A model generated the notes under the pieces. It was given only the letters and a program-made list of their open reading frames with translations. It ran no database searches and was not told the origin of the DNA. The translations under genes were made by a program, and so were the position numbers. Below, piece after piece: positions 17,158-26,001 of a DNA stretch of 64,000 bases; position 1 is the first letter of the stretch, and every line of letters starts with the position of its first letter. The stretch is from Agarivorans albus (GTDB lineage: Bacteria > Pseudomonadota > Gammaproteobacteria > Enterobacterales > Celerinatantimonadaceae): NCBI RefSeq assembly GCF_019670105.1, contig NZ_AP023032.1, positions 2,908,972 to 2,972,971 on the forward strand, given 5' to 3'.

Positions 17158-19056
17158 CTACGAAACAGCCTTAAGCTGTGGCTTATCTTGTTCTTGGCAA
17201 TAGGCCAAAGGTGCTTGTTTTAATAATGCAATTACCGCTTGCTCGTCCATGGCTTCACACGCTTGGTTTAGCTCATCAAACAAAGCCATCAACTCTGCCC
17301 AAGGCATAAAGCTCTCGTTGGCTGTAAGAATACGTGGGTGGTCGGTTGGTCGCTCATCATCGCCCACCAGCAACTCTTCATACAGCTTCTCGCCAGGGCG
17401 CAATCCGGTATATTTAAGCTCAATATCACCGTCAGGATTGGCTTCATCCCTTACTTCTAAACCAGAAAGGTGAACCATGCGTTTAGCAAGCTCAGCAATT
17501 TTCACTGGTTCGCCCATATCCAATACAAAAACCTCGCCGCCCTTAGCCATTGATCCTGCCTGAATTACCAACTGAGCAGCTTCTGGAATTGTCATAAAGT
17601 AGCGAATAATGTCTGGGTGAGTAATGGTTAAGTCTTCACCTTTACGAATTTGTTCTTTAAACAGAGGAATAACCGAACCAGACGAGCCCAATACATTGCC
17701 AAAACGCACCATGCTAATGGTAGTTTCCGACTGGTGTTCAGCTAAGCTCTGCATCACTAGCTCTGCCAAACGTTTGGTTGCTCCCATTACATTGGTTGGT
17801 CTAACCGCTTTGTCGGTTGATACCAATACAAAGGTGCTTACCTTTGCTTTAATTGCGGCTTGGGCGATATTGTAAGAACCAAACACATTGTTACATACAC
17901 CTTCAACCACGTTTTGTTCAACTAAGGGCACATGTTTATAAGCAGCAGCGTGATACACCGTATCTACATTATTGGCCTGCATCATGGCACTTAATCGTGG
18001 TAAATGCTGAACTGAAATCATCAATGGCACCAGTTCAACGTTAAGTGCTAAGGCTTCACATCGCTTTATTAGTTCACGTTCAATTTCATATAAAGCCACT
18101 TCTGAGCGCTCAACAAGCAACAAACGCTTGGGCCTATACTGGATGATTTGACGACAAAGCTCAGAACCAATAGAGCCACCAGCACCACTTACCAGCACGG
18201 TTTTATGGCGAATAGAACTGTCCATTAAATGAGAATCAGGGCTTACTGCTTCGCGCCCCAATAAATCTTCAATTTCTACCTCTTTGATTTGGTCAACTTT
18301 AGCTTCACCGGTCACCAAATCATTTAAACGAGGAACCGTGAGAACTTCGGTATTTAAATCAGCAAGGGAAGTAAGAATTTCGGAACGACGCTTTTTACCG
18401 GCGTTTGGAATAGCCAATAGAACCTTGCTGACATGGAAGCGATGAATCAACATTGGTAATTGTTGAGGAGGATAAACGGTTAAACCGTGAATCAAGGAAT
18501 GACGCAATTCTTTCTTATCATCAATAAATGCTACCGCCTGAAAATCATCACCTTGACCAATAGCTTGTAATAACTGGCGACCACTGTCTCCAGCACCAAA
18601 AATAATTACATTTTGTTTAGTACTGTTTTCTATCCACACAAATAAGTAACGAATAGCAAAGCGCACTCCGCCACACATAATTATGCCAAAAGCTAAATAA
18701 ATGAACGGGGCTGTACGAGGAATCACCGCTTGTAAGTAAAATGAGGTGACAATCATTAAAAGGGTGGCACTGGCAAAACTAAACAAGATTGCTTGTAAGT
18801 TCTTCTCATTGATATAACGAAGCACCGCCCGATAAAGGCCAAAATACCAAAAGCCCACCAGCGTTGTGACAATTACCGAGCCAAAAGTTATCCAGGTTGG
18901 CGTGTCAAAAAAGTAATGGTGGCTCTCAAAGCGTACCCAAAGTGCGCCCCAAAAAGCTAAACTTAAAAAGACTATGTCGAGCGAAAAAATCAGCGCAACT
19001 TTTTGTCGACGGCTTGGCCGCTCGAATAAACTCATCAAATTAAATTGCGGTAACAT
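17158..19056 (-). CDS. pglF: Membrane UDP-GlcNAc 4,6-dehydratase, PglF/WbpM type
   Basis: The 632-residue protein has four to five N-terminal membrane segments, a Rossmann region with IIFGAGDSGR at about 151-160, and a second NAD-binding fold with GAGGSIGSEL at about 291-300. STDKAVRPTNVMGATKR has Met where most SDR enzymes have Tyr, the known Ser-Met-Lys arrangement of the PglF/WbpM group. It converts UDP-GlcNAc to UDP-2-acetamido-2,6-dideoxy-4-keto-glucose. The following aminotransferase and acetyltransferase make the di-N-acetylbacillosamine assignment likely. Confidence 0.92.
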   Translation of the reverse strand: MLPQFNLMSLFERPSRRQKVALIFSLDIVFLSLAFWGALWVRFESHHYFFDTPTWITFGSVIVTTLVGFWYFGLYRAVLRYINEKNLQAILFSFASATLLMIVTSFYLQAVIPRTAPFIYLAFGIIMCGGVRFAIRYLFVWIENSTKQNVIIFGAGDSGRQLLQAIGQGDDFQAVAFIDDKKELRHSLIHGLTVYPPQQLPMLIHRFHVSKVLLAIPNAGKKRRSEILTSLADLNTEVLTVPRLNDLVTGEAKVDQIKEVEIEDLLGREAVSPDSHLMDSSIRHKTVLVSGAGGSIGSELCRQIIQYRPKRLLLVERSEVALYEIERELIKRCEALALNVELVPLMISVQHLPRLSAMMQANNVDTVYHAAAYKHVPLVEQNVVEGVCNNVFGSYNIAQAAIKAKVSTFVLVSTDKAVRPTNVMGATKRLAELVMQSLAEHQSETTISMVRFGNVLGSSGSVIPLFKEQIRKGEDLTITHPDIIRYFMTIPEAAQLVIQAGSMAKGGEVFVLDMGEPVKIAELAKRMVHLSGLEVRDEANPDGDIELKYTGLRPGEKLYEELLVGDDERPTDHPRILTANESFMPWAELMALFDELNQACEAMDEQAVIALLKQAPLAYCQEQDKPQLKAVS

Positions 19057-19082
19057 CTAAATTCCTTTTTAGACAAATCCAG

Positions 19083-20258
19083 TCAAACAGCTATCTCTGA
19101 AGATATACGGCTTAAGCAATCTTCAACAAGGTTGCATAAATACTGCATATCCTGCGTAGTAATGGTTGGGTGAACCATGAACATAATGGCTGTATCACTT
19201 AAGTGTTTAGCATTAGTTAATGGTCGTTGCGGCCTCACATCTAAGCCGTCAAACGACTTCTCTAAATACACTTCTCCGCAGCTACCTTGCATACAAGGCA
19301 CTCCTGCTGCATTTAGTGCGTCAATTAATTGATCGCGACTTACTGTTTGTTGATTGCTATCAACAAACACATAAAACTTATAAAACGCATGTTGAATATG
19401 CTTGGGAGGCTGAGGAATTTTAATAAATGAAAATTCAGCTAGGCATTTAGCCAGCTGCAACGCATTAGCTTGACGCTGCTTTTGCCAATCGGCCATGCGA
19501 GTCAATTGAATGCGACCAATAGCAGCTTGCATCTCAGTCATCCGCCAATTGCTACCAATACTCTCGTGTAGCCAACGAAATCCTGGCGGGTGCGCTTTAT
19601 TAAACACGGTATCGTAAGACTTACCATGGTCTTTATACGACCACATTTTTTCCCACAAATTCTTATCATTGGTGGTGACCATGCCACCTTCACCACCCGT
19701 GGTCATAATCTTATCTTGGCAAAATGACCAAGCAGCTACATCACCTAATCCACCCACTGGCTTACCGCGATAAAGAGCACCGTGGGCTTGCGCGCAATCT
19801 TCAATCACATACAAATCATGTTGTTTTGCAAGCTGATTGATTGTGTCCATCTCACAGGGCCAACCTGCAAGGTGCACACAAATAATGGCTTTAGTTGCTT
19901 TGCTAAGAACTGCATTTATGCTTTCTGCGGTGATATTTTGACTGGCTAAATCAACATCGGCAAAAACAGGTTTAGCGCCAACATTTACAATCGCGCTGGC
20001 CGAGGCAATAAAGGTTCGCGAGGTAACTATCACCTCATCGCCTGAGGTAACGCCTAAAGCACGCAGGGCTAGCTCTAACGCTAAGGTGCCATTTGCTACA
20101 GCGACTGCGTGGTTGGTTTCAGCCCAAGCAGCAAACTCTTTCTCAAAGGTTTTGCCTTGGGTACCAGTCCAATAGTTAACTTTATTTGATAGCAGTACAT
20201 CACTTACAGCTTGAGCTTCCTGCTCTGTAAAGCTTGGCCAAGAAGGTAAATCTCGCAT
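19083..20258 (-). CDS. pglE: PLP aminotransferase for UDP-4-keto sugar, PglE-like
   Basis: The 391-residue DegT/DnrJ/EryC1-family enzyme has NGTLALELALRALGV, VIEDCAQAHGA, and the PLP-binding Lys183 in FCQDKIMTTGGEGG. It should aminate the 4-keto product of the adjacent PglF-like dehydratase to the UDP-4-amino-4,6-dideoxy sugar using glutamate. It lies 26 bases upstream of pglF and 79 bases downstream of the acetyltransferase, all co-directional. Confidence 0.88.
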   Translation of the reverse strand: MRDLPSWPSFTEQEAQAVSDVLLSNKVNYWTGTQGKTFEKEFAAWAETNHAVAVANGTLALELALRALGVTSGDEVIVTSRTFIASASAIVNVGAKPVFADVDLASQNITAESINAVLSKATKAIICVHLAGWPCEMDTINQLAKQHDLYVIEDCAQAHGALYRGKPVGGLGDVAAWSFCQDKIMTTGGEGGMVTTNDKNLWEKMWSYKDHGKSYDTVFNKAHPPGFRWLHESIGSNWRMTEMQAAIGRIQLTRMADWQKQRQANALQLAKCLAEFSFIKIPQPPKHIQHAFYKFYVFVDSNQQTVSRDQLIDALNAAGVPCMQGSCGEVYLEKSFDGLDVRPQRPLTNAKHLSDTAIMFMVHPTITTQDMQYLCNLVEDCLSRISSEIAV

Positions 20259-20337
20259 TTTTACTTTTTTTAGTCCTTTAAAACACCTTCCCTATATTGC
20301 TGTAAAACTACTCAATCTACAACTTTAGTAGTGTGAA

Positions 20338-20958
20338 TTAAGGTGTTTTAGCTGGGTTACCGAACACTTTTTCAGCAGACTTCACATCTTTTACCACTAC
20401 CGCGCCAGCCCCTACCAACACTCGCTCCTTAATGATAATTCCCTGAATAACGCAGCTGCCAATTCCTAACATACTTTCGTCTCCCACACTCACCTCTCCG
20501 GCGAGATGAACACCTGGGCAAACATGTACACAATCACCTAACTGAACATCGTGATCAACTGAGCTATTATGATTTATAATATTACCGATACCTAAACTAA
20601 CCCCTACGCTTATTGTTGAATTAGCCATTACCACACTCCCCTCACCAAGTCGCGCCGAGGCACACACATGGGCTTTAGGGTGAATCAGTATCGGTAGTTT
20701 AAGGCCTAACCGTTGAAGCTGCTGTAAACGGCTCAAGCGTGTGGAATTATTGCCAATAGCAACGTGCACATCGTAATCGGTATTAGTGGTGAAAAAGCTG
20801 AGCATCTCTGCCCAACCGCCAATCACTTGGCAACCTTCGGCTTCGTCAAGCTCTTGCCAGCGCTCATCAAACAAACAAATAGTTTGATAACCCAACTGCT
20901 TAGCTAACTCCACAACAACTTTGGCGTGTCCTCCGGCTCCATAAATAGCTAATTTCAT
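20338..20958 (-). CDS. pglD: UDP-4-amino-sugar N-acetyltransferase, PglD-like
   Basis: The 206-residue protein has an N-terminal Rossmann-like subdomain (MKLAIYGAGGHAKVVVELA) and a C-terminal left-handed beta-helix with hexapeptide repeats (GNIINHNSSVDHDVQLGDCVHVCPGVHLAGEVSVGD), including the catalytic-type His in NHNSSVDHD. PglD/NeuD proteins use acetyl-CoA to acetylate the 4-amine, completing UDP-di-N-acetylbacillosamine. Its ATG overlaps the stop of the sugar transferase gene (ATGA). Confidence 0.88.
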   Translation of the reverse strand: MKLAIYGAGGHAKVVVELAKQLGYQTICLFDERWQELDEAEGCQVIGGWAEMLSFFTTNTDYDVHVAIGNNSTRLSRLQQLQRLGLKLPILIHPKAHVCASARLGEGSVVMANSTISVGVSLGIGNIINHNSSVDHDVQLGDCVHVCPGVHLAGEVSVGDESMLGIGSCVIQGIIIKERVLVGAGAVVVKDVKSAEKVFGNPAKTP

Positions 20959-21566
20959 GATTCACTGTTCCCAGTAAATTTGCTCATAGTTGCCTCGCCT
21001 TCTGCGCTCACACCGTCTTTCACAAACACCTTTTTCACGGTAAGTATCAGTATTTTGATATCCAATATAAGGGAGCGGTTATTAACGTACCAAACGTCCA
21101 GCTCAAATTTCTCCTGCCAGCTTAATGCATTACGGCCATTAATTTGCGCCCAACCGGTTATCCCAGGTTTAACATCATGCCGCTTTGCCTGTTCAGGCGA
21201 GTACAGGGGCAAATACTCCATAAGCAATGGACGTGGCCCCACAAAGCTCATTTCACCTTTTACAATATTCCACAATTCTGGCAGTTCATCGGCGCTACTT
21301 GCTCGAAGAGCGCGGCCAAATGAGCCTAGTCGTTCTGCGTCGGAGAGTAAGTTACCTTGAGCATCTTTATCGTCGCGCATGCTGCGAAACTTAATCATAT
21401 TAAACGCTTTACCGTGTAAACCAGGGCGCAGCTGAGTGAAAAAAATGGGCTTGCCAAGCTTTGATGCTACCTGCCAGCAGAGCAACAAAAATAACGGAGA
21501 CAATAACACCAACAAAATTGCCGCAGCGATCCGTTCAAAAAAGTAAAACACCTTGTCCTTAAACAA
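20955..21566 (-). CDS. pglC: Initiating phosphoglycosyl transferase, PglC-like
   Basis: The 203-residue monotopic membrane enzyme has an N-terminal hydrophobic re-entrant helix (AAAILLVLLSPLFLLLCWQVA), KFRSMR, SADELPELWNIVKGEMSFVGPRPLL and the KPGITGWAQINGRN motif. Family knowledge: it transfers the phospho-sugar from a UDP-sugar, here probably UDP-diNAcBac, to undecaprenyl phosphate at the inner face. Short length (no extra membrane domain) fits PglC rather than WbaP. A TTG start directly follows the previous stop codon and has GGAGAGAG behind it. Confidence 0.9.
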   Translation of the reverse strand: MFKDKVFYFFERIAAAILLVLLSPLFLLLCWQVASKLGKPIFFTQLRPGLHGKAFNMIKFRSMRDDKDAQGNLLSDAERLGSFGRALRASSADELPELWNIVKGEMSFVGPRPLLMEYLPLYSPEQAKRHDVKPGITGWAQINGRNALSWQEKFELDVWYVNNRSLILDIKILILTVKKVFVKDGVSAEGEATMSKFTGNSES

Positions 21567-22772
21567 CTAACTCTCTCCATCCATGTATTGCAAGATTTGT
21601 TGATTAACCAAACGAACGTCATAACGCTGCTCTGCTAGCTGACGGCTTTCAGCGGCTTGTTGAGTAAGCAGCTCAGGTTGCTCGAAATAACGTTTTAGAG
21701 CCTCAACTAATGAATCTACACTTTGTGGCTGCACTAAGTAACCATTCAACCCTTCGGTCACGGTTTCCCTGCAGCCTGGCGCATCAGTGGTGACAATTGC
21801 CCGACCACAACTCATTGCTTCCAAAACCGTTCGAGGCGTACCCTCACGGTAAGATGGCAGAACATAAACATGGCATTGAGCAATTAATCCTGCCACATCC
21901 TCTATTCGGCCGTGATACTTAACAGTACCTTCTTCAACCCAAGTATCTAAATCGGTTTGAGCAATCGCGCTCGGGTTATCATCAATCCAACCAGCCAAAT
22001 GAAAAACACATTGGTAACCTTGCTGTTTAAGCTTTTGGGCAGCAGCGGCGTATTCTTCAACACCTTTATCTTTAAGCAGCCGAGCAATTAACAAAAAGTG
22101 TATTTGGGGCTGCTGGCGATCTAAAGCGGGTAAACTTAGCAGTGGGAAACGCGCTAAATTAACCCCAGAGCCGTTAATTAGCTTGGTTTTTTGCTTTGGA
22201 ACTAAGCTCTTATCAACAAACAGCTTACGGTCATTTGGGTTTTGAAAAAACACCCCGTTTGAGCAGGCTAAGCCTGATTTATACAAAAGACTAACGAGGG
22301 AATGCAGCACTTTTTGTTTAATTGTATTCTGCTGAGTAAATACGTAACCCAAGCCGGTAATCATCGAGTAAATACTTTTTACACCAGCGAAGCGAGCAGC
22401 AAGCGCTCCATAGATGACCGGCTTAATGGTATAAGCAAGCGTTTGCTGAGGTTTTAGTCTGCGAATTAAACGAAATAGCGACCACACACTGGCAGCATCT
22501 TTTATTGGATTTAAACCAGTACGCTGCAAGGTATAAACATGCGGGGTAATGCCCAATTCAAGCAGGGCTTTTTTCTGCTCTAGAGAAAAGTCTGGCGCTG
22601 CAATATGTACTTCTTTCCCCTGTTGCTGCATCGCTTTAAGCAAATCACCACGAAAGCTTAAAATGGAATCAGCAAAGCTGGCGATTACCAATACCCTACT
22701 TGAATTCAGTTTACTGCTCTTGCTGCTCTTGCTGCTCTTGCTGCTCTTGCTGCTCTTGCTTTTCTTGGCCAT
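21567..22772 (-). CDS. Glycosyltransferase family 4 with Lys-Ser repeat N-terminus
   Basis: The 401-residue GT-B enzyme resembles PglA-type transferases: VLVIASFADSILSFRGDLLKAM at the N-side, LLIARLLKDKGVEEY and VLPSYREGTPRTVLEAMSCGRAIVTTDAPGCRETV near the C-side. It should add the second sugar to the lipid-linked diNAcBac. Oddly, residues 6-20 are five KSS repeats encoded by a perfect 9-base tandem repeat on top of the normal N-terminus; such a tract can change length by slippage without changing frame. It starts right at the upstream gene's stop codon. Confidence 0.88.
   Translation of the reverse strand: MAKKSKSSKSSKSSKSSKSSKLNSSRVLVIASFADSILSFRGDLLKAMQQQGKEVHIAAPDFSLEQKKALLELGITPHVYTLQRTGLNPIKDAASVWSLFRLIRRLKPQQTLAYTIKPVIYGALAARFAGVKSIYSMITGLGYVFTQQNTIKQKVLHSLVSLLYKSGLACSNGVFFQNPNDRKLFVDKSLVPKQKTKLINGSGVNLARFPLLSLPALDRQQPQIHFLLIARLLKDKGVEEYAAAAQKLKQQGYQCVFHLAGWIDDNPSAIAQTDLDTWVEEGTVKYHGRIEDVAGLIAQCHVYVLPSYREGTPRTVLEAMSCGRAIVTTDAPGCRETVTEGLNGYLVQPQSVDSLVEALKRYFEQPELLTQQAAESRQLAEQRYDVRLVNQQILQYMDGES
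22688..22760. repeat. 9-base tandem repeat coding for KSS units
   Basis: On the minus strand the unit AAGAGCAGC is repeated in frame about five times, encoding Lys-Ser-Ser at the start of the glycosyltransferase. The unit length is a multiple of three, so copy-number change alters protein length and not frame. Confidence 0.85.
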
Positions 22773-23873
22773 CTAAGTATTCGACTCCCCTTGCTTTGCC
22801 CCGGCGACATCCCGCAGAACATTAGCTAACGTAACTTGCTGAACCTGCAAAGAATAATACTCCTCCACCGCCTTACGGCCGTTATTAGCATACCCTTCTC
22901 GCTTATCTTTGGACTCAAGCAAGGCGACCAATGCCTCTTGCCAAGACTCGGGAGTATCAGCCAATAAACCACTATTACTTTCAAGAACAATTTTTTCATT
23001 AACGCCTACAGGACTACCAACTACTGATACGCCACAAGCCATATATTGAATCAACTTATAACCACATTTTCCTTTTTCCCATGGACCATCTTTAAGCGGC
23101 ATAATGCCGATATCTAGATTCTGAATAAATGGAACTTCACCGGCTTCGCTCCAAGGAAAAATTTCTATGTTAGTGTTTGGCAGATTCGAAATGGCGTCCT
23201 CTGTCGCTCCCATTAAATGCAAACGAACAGAGTACTTTTGCGCAAGCCAAGCTAGCTGCTCTGCAATATCATATAAGTAGACTTGAGTGGTGGGACTGCC
23301 TATCCAACCTATTACTAAAGACTGTTCTTCATTCTGTGCTTTAGTGTGATAACGCTGTAAATCTGGAACGGTAGGGATAATTGAAACCGCCCGCGCACCT
23401 GAAGATTTTGCATAATCAGCTAAGTGTTGATTACCAGCACTAACGTGGGAAGATAACTGCATGACTTTGCTGATTTTATGTTTAAGTAAAACTCTTACCA
23501 ACCAATGTTTCGAAAGCTGATAGTGGGAATAGATAGCATCGTCATAATCAACAACATAAGGAATACGAAACAGTTTGAACAAACGCTCTATCAGCGCCGG
23601 ACAGAAAGGAAACACCTCCTTTTCTATCCACACTAAATCGTAGCGAGCAGCACTAAACAATACTTTTAACCGTAACAAATAGCGGTTTAAAAAGCCTGTT
23701 CTTTTACCGGTGGCATATAGCTTATTCAGATAAGCGTTATCGTATAAGCTGTTTACCTCAACATTAATGCCTTGGCCCTCTAAGTAAGGAAGGTATTGTA
23801 GCGTTCTTAATCGCGAACTAGCACCTTGAGAAGAATACTTAGTTAACGCTAGCACCTTAATTATTTTACTCAC
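22773..23873 (-). CDS. Glycosyltransferase, GT-B fold (GT4-like)
   Basis: The protein is about 366 residues from the GTG at 23871-23873; the frame extends to a TTG at 23885, and either could be used, since GGGGAG lies just upstream of both. Landmarks are VVDYDDAIYSHYQ, VIGWIGSPTTQVYL and a C-terminal GIMPLKDGPWEKGKCGYKLIQYMACGVSVVGSPVG nucleotide-sugar binding segment. It probably adds one sugar in this operon's oligosaccharide. Donor and linkage cannot be told from sequence. Confidence 0.82.
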   Translation of the reverse strand: MSKIIKVLALTKYSSQGASSRLRTLQYLPYLEGQGINVEVNSLYDNAYLNKLYATGKRTGFLNRYLLRLKVLFSAARYDLVWIEKEVFPFCPALIERLFKLFRIPYVVDYDDAIYSHYQLSKHWLVRVLLKHKISKVMQLSSHVSAGNQHLADYAKSSGARAVSIIPTVPDLQRYHTKAQNEEQSLVIGWIGSPTTQVYLYDIAEQLAWLAQKYSVRLHLMGATEDAISNLPNTNIEIFPWSEAGEVPFIQNLDIGIMPLKDGPWEKGKCGYKLIQYMACGVSVVGSPVGVNEKIVLESNSGLLADTPESWQEALVALLESKDKREGYANNGRKAVEEYYSLQVQQVTLANVLRDVAGAKQGESNT

Positions 23874-24780
23874 TAGCTTGCCCAACTCCCCAAAGTATTA
23901 GTTTTTTATACGCAGTGAAGGTCTCTTTTATACTCTGAATATCGCCACGCATTAAAGCTTTTAACGACCGAACGATAGGTTCTAAGGCCAGCGACGTAAA
24001 AGCAACAAAACTCGCTTGAGCGTAACCAAAATGTTTATAAGCATATTGCAAGCGACTGCGTAATGAATAAAACAAGCGGCTTGCTTTTACTTGATCGGAG
24101 GTTCCACCTCCTAAGTGATAGGCACTAACATCTGATAGAAAATAACTTGAATACCCATTTTTCAGTGCTCTATAAGCAAAGTCAACTTCTTCATAATAAA
24201 CAAAAAATCGCTCATCAAAACCTGACAAATCAGCAAACAGTTTCGCTCTCACGAAGTAAAATGCACCGATAACTTGGTCAACTTTTTGGTTACTTAAGTG
24301 GTCCCACTCCCTCATGGCCTGACCTAGCTTTGGCCAAGGCCTATCTAAGCCTAAAGAGTGAAAAAACAAGCCTAAAGGAGAGGCAGTTCTCGAGCAGCTT
24401 CTAGCAACCTGATTATGCTCATCCATTAATTTGACCCCACAAATGCCAACGTTTTGATTACTGGAGTGCTGCATAAAATCGACAACCCCGTTAAGCGTAT
24501 CTTCGTATAACGCCGCATCGGGATTTAGAAAAAGTAGATATTCAGCACTGCTTTGCGCAGCCCCTAAATTACAAGCCCTGGCAAAGCCTTTATTGGCAGT
24601 GAGTTGTTGTAAGTCTACTTCAGGGTAATCAGCTAAAAAGCGCAATGAGTCATCACTAGAGTGATTATCAACAACCACGATTTTTCCGAGATGTTCGCCT
24701 CCAAACCTGATGATCGACTCAACACACTTTTCTAATAATTCTCTAGAGTTCCAATTTACGATAACGATATCTACAGCCAA
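23866..24780 (-). CDS. Glycosyltransferase family 2, rhamnosyltransferase-like
   Basis: The 304-residue GT-A enzyme opens VDIVIVNWNSRELLEKCVESII, with VVDNHSSDDS, LFLNPDAAL (the DxD-type site), and FDERFFVYYEEVDFAYRAL near the catalytic base, a pattern frequent in WbbL-like rhamnosyltransferases. dTDP-rhamnose could come from the rml genes at 30-33 kb. A TTG start behind AAGGA looks right. Its 3' end overlaps the next gene. Confidence 0.85.
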   Translation of the reverse strand: MAVDIVIVNWNSRELLEKCVESIIRFGGEHLGKIVVVDNHSSDDSLRFLADYPEVDLQQLTANKGFARACNLGAAQSSAEYLLFLNPDAALYEDTLNGVVDFMQHSSNQNVGICGVKLMDEHNQVARSCSRTASPLGLFFHSLGLDRPWPKLGQAMREWDHLSNQKVDQVIGAFYFVRAKLFADLSGFDERFFVYYEEVDFAYRALKNGYSSYFLSDVSAYHLGGGTSDQVKASRLFYSLRSRLQYAYKHFGYAQASFVAFTSLALEPIVRSLKALMRGDIQSIKETFTAYKKLILWGVGQASE

Positions 24781-24789
24781 AACCAGTCC

Positions 24790-26001
24790 TTAGTTCGCGC
24801 TTTTTTTAGTCAAGATAAGTGGCATAGCAAGCAATGCAAAAACAATGAGCCAAGAGGTAAGTAAGGATAAATACTGATCTTGAAACCATTGAATAAACAA
24901 AGCGTACACGCTAATTGAGTACGCAAGAATATACCCATAGCCTCCGCGTATTGCACCTTTGTATAAAACGGTATGAAAAACACCGAATACAAATTGTGAA
25001 ATGAGTATGTAACTTAAGCCAAAGTCCAAATAATACGGATAAAAAACCGTATACACATTAGTTGCATGTGGAATGTATACGTAGTCTTTCACCAACTTAA
25101 CTGGGTTCCATTCAAAACCTAACTTGGCTAACACAGCGTAAAACGTTCTAAATGTATTTGAACCGTAAGCTAAATCGGGCTGGGTGCTCAAAACAACATC
25201 TATTGCCGATACGCCACCGAGCAGATAAACATAAAGCGCTGAAAGAGCCCCACCCGACCCTTCACCAACTTTCCCCATAATGGTTCCAATTAAAAAAAAG
25301 AAAACAAATATGAGGAAAAAACCACTAGCAAAAGCTTTTAAGCCAAATTTTTCGGGTTTAATAAACGAGAAGATAAACAGAAGAGTAATAACTAAAAGAA
25401 AAAAGTAAGTTCGTCCGGTACTCATTAGTACATAGAACAGCGCAACAGGAAGTATCAGCAAAAACCACTGTTTTCCTCGCTTGTTGCCAATATCTAAAGC
25501 AACAAGAAACAAAGCCGACAAAGCCACTAAGCTTAAATATCCCATCCAACCAAAACTGCCACCAAAGGCTTCGTTATTTAAGCCAAGCCGAAGGTTCATC
25601 ATAAATGAATCGGTGGTGCCATGGGCGGCAATAGACCGAGCTCGATTAAACATTAATGGCGAAACCAAGGCTGCCATAACAAAGTAGCCAATATAAAATC
25701 GCCTAAAATACGGAACGTCATAACGACTCACAATGTCTTCGGAATTTCGGTGCTGAAACAAATAAGCAACAAGAATTGCGCCGCCGGTAAAGCAAGCTAA
25801 AGAAAACAACACTACCGAGAGAACATGAGGTCCAGCAGGAAACAAACCATGCGGCACAAAGGTATGTAGCACTAAAATAGACGCCCACATAACTGAGTGA
25901 ATAATGGCAGGGTGTCGAAAGTCTTTAAATACAACACTATTAAACACCACAAAGGAGCAGGCAATGACACACGCAATGACCGACAGTAAGCTAGGAAACA
26001 T
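24790..26001 (-). CDS. wzy: Wzy-like O-antigen/polysaccharide polymerase (membrane)
   Basis: The 403-residue protein is almost entirely hydrophobic with about ten membrane segments, a polar loop around residues 235-300 (GEGSGGALSALYVYLLGGVSAI) and no soluble catalytic domain, consistent with the WzyE/oligosaccharide repeat-unit polymerase group. Sequence conservation is poor in this family. The assignment rests on topology and position between a glycosyltransferase and the Wzx flippase. It overlaps the wzx gene by 11 bases. Confidence 0.75.
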   Translation of the reverse strand: MFPSLLSVIACVIACSFVVFNSVVFKDFRHPAIIHSVMWASILVLHTFVPHGLFPAGPHVLSVVLFSLACFTGGAILVAYLFQHRNSEDIVSRYDVPYFRRFYIGYFVMAALVSPLMFNRARSIAAHGTTDSFMMNLRLGLNNEAFGGSFGWMGYLSLVALSALFLVALDIGNKRGKQWFLLILPVALFYVLMSTGRTYFFLLVITLLFIFSFIKPEKFGLKAFASGFFLIFVFFFLIGTIMGKVGEGSGGALSALYVYLLGGVSAIDVVLSTQPDLAYGSNTFRTFYAVLAKLGFEWNPVKLVKDYVYIPHATNVYTVFYPYYLDFGLSYILISQFVFGVFHTVLYKGAIRGGYGYILAYSISVYALFIQWFQDQYLSLLTSWLIVFALLAMPLILTKKSAN

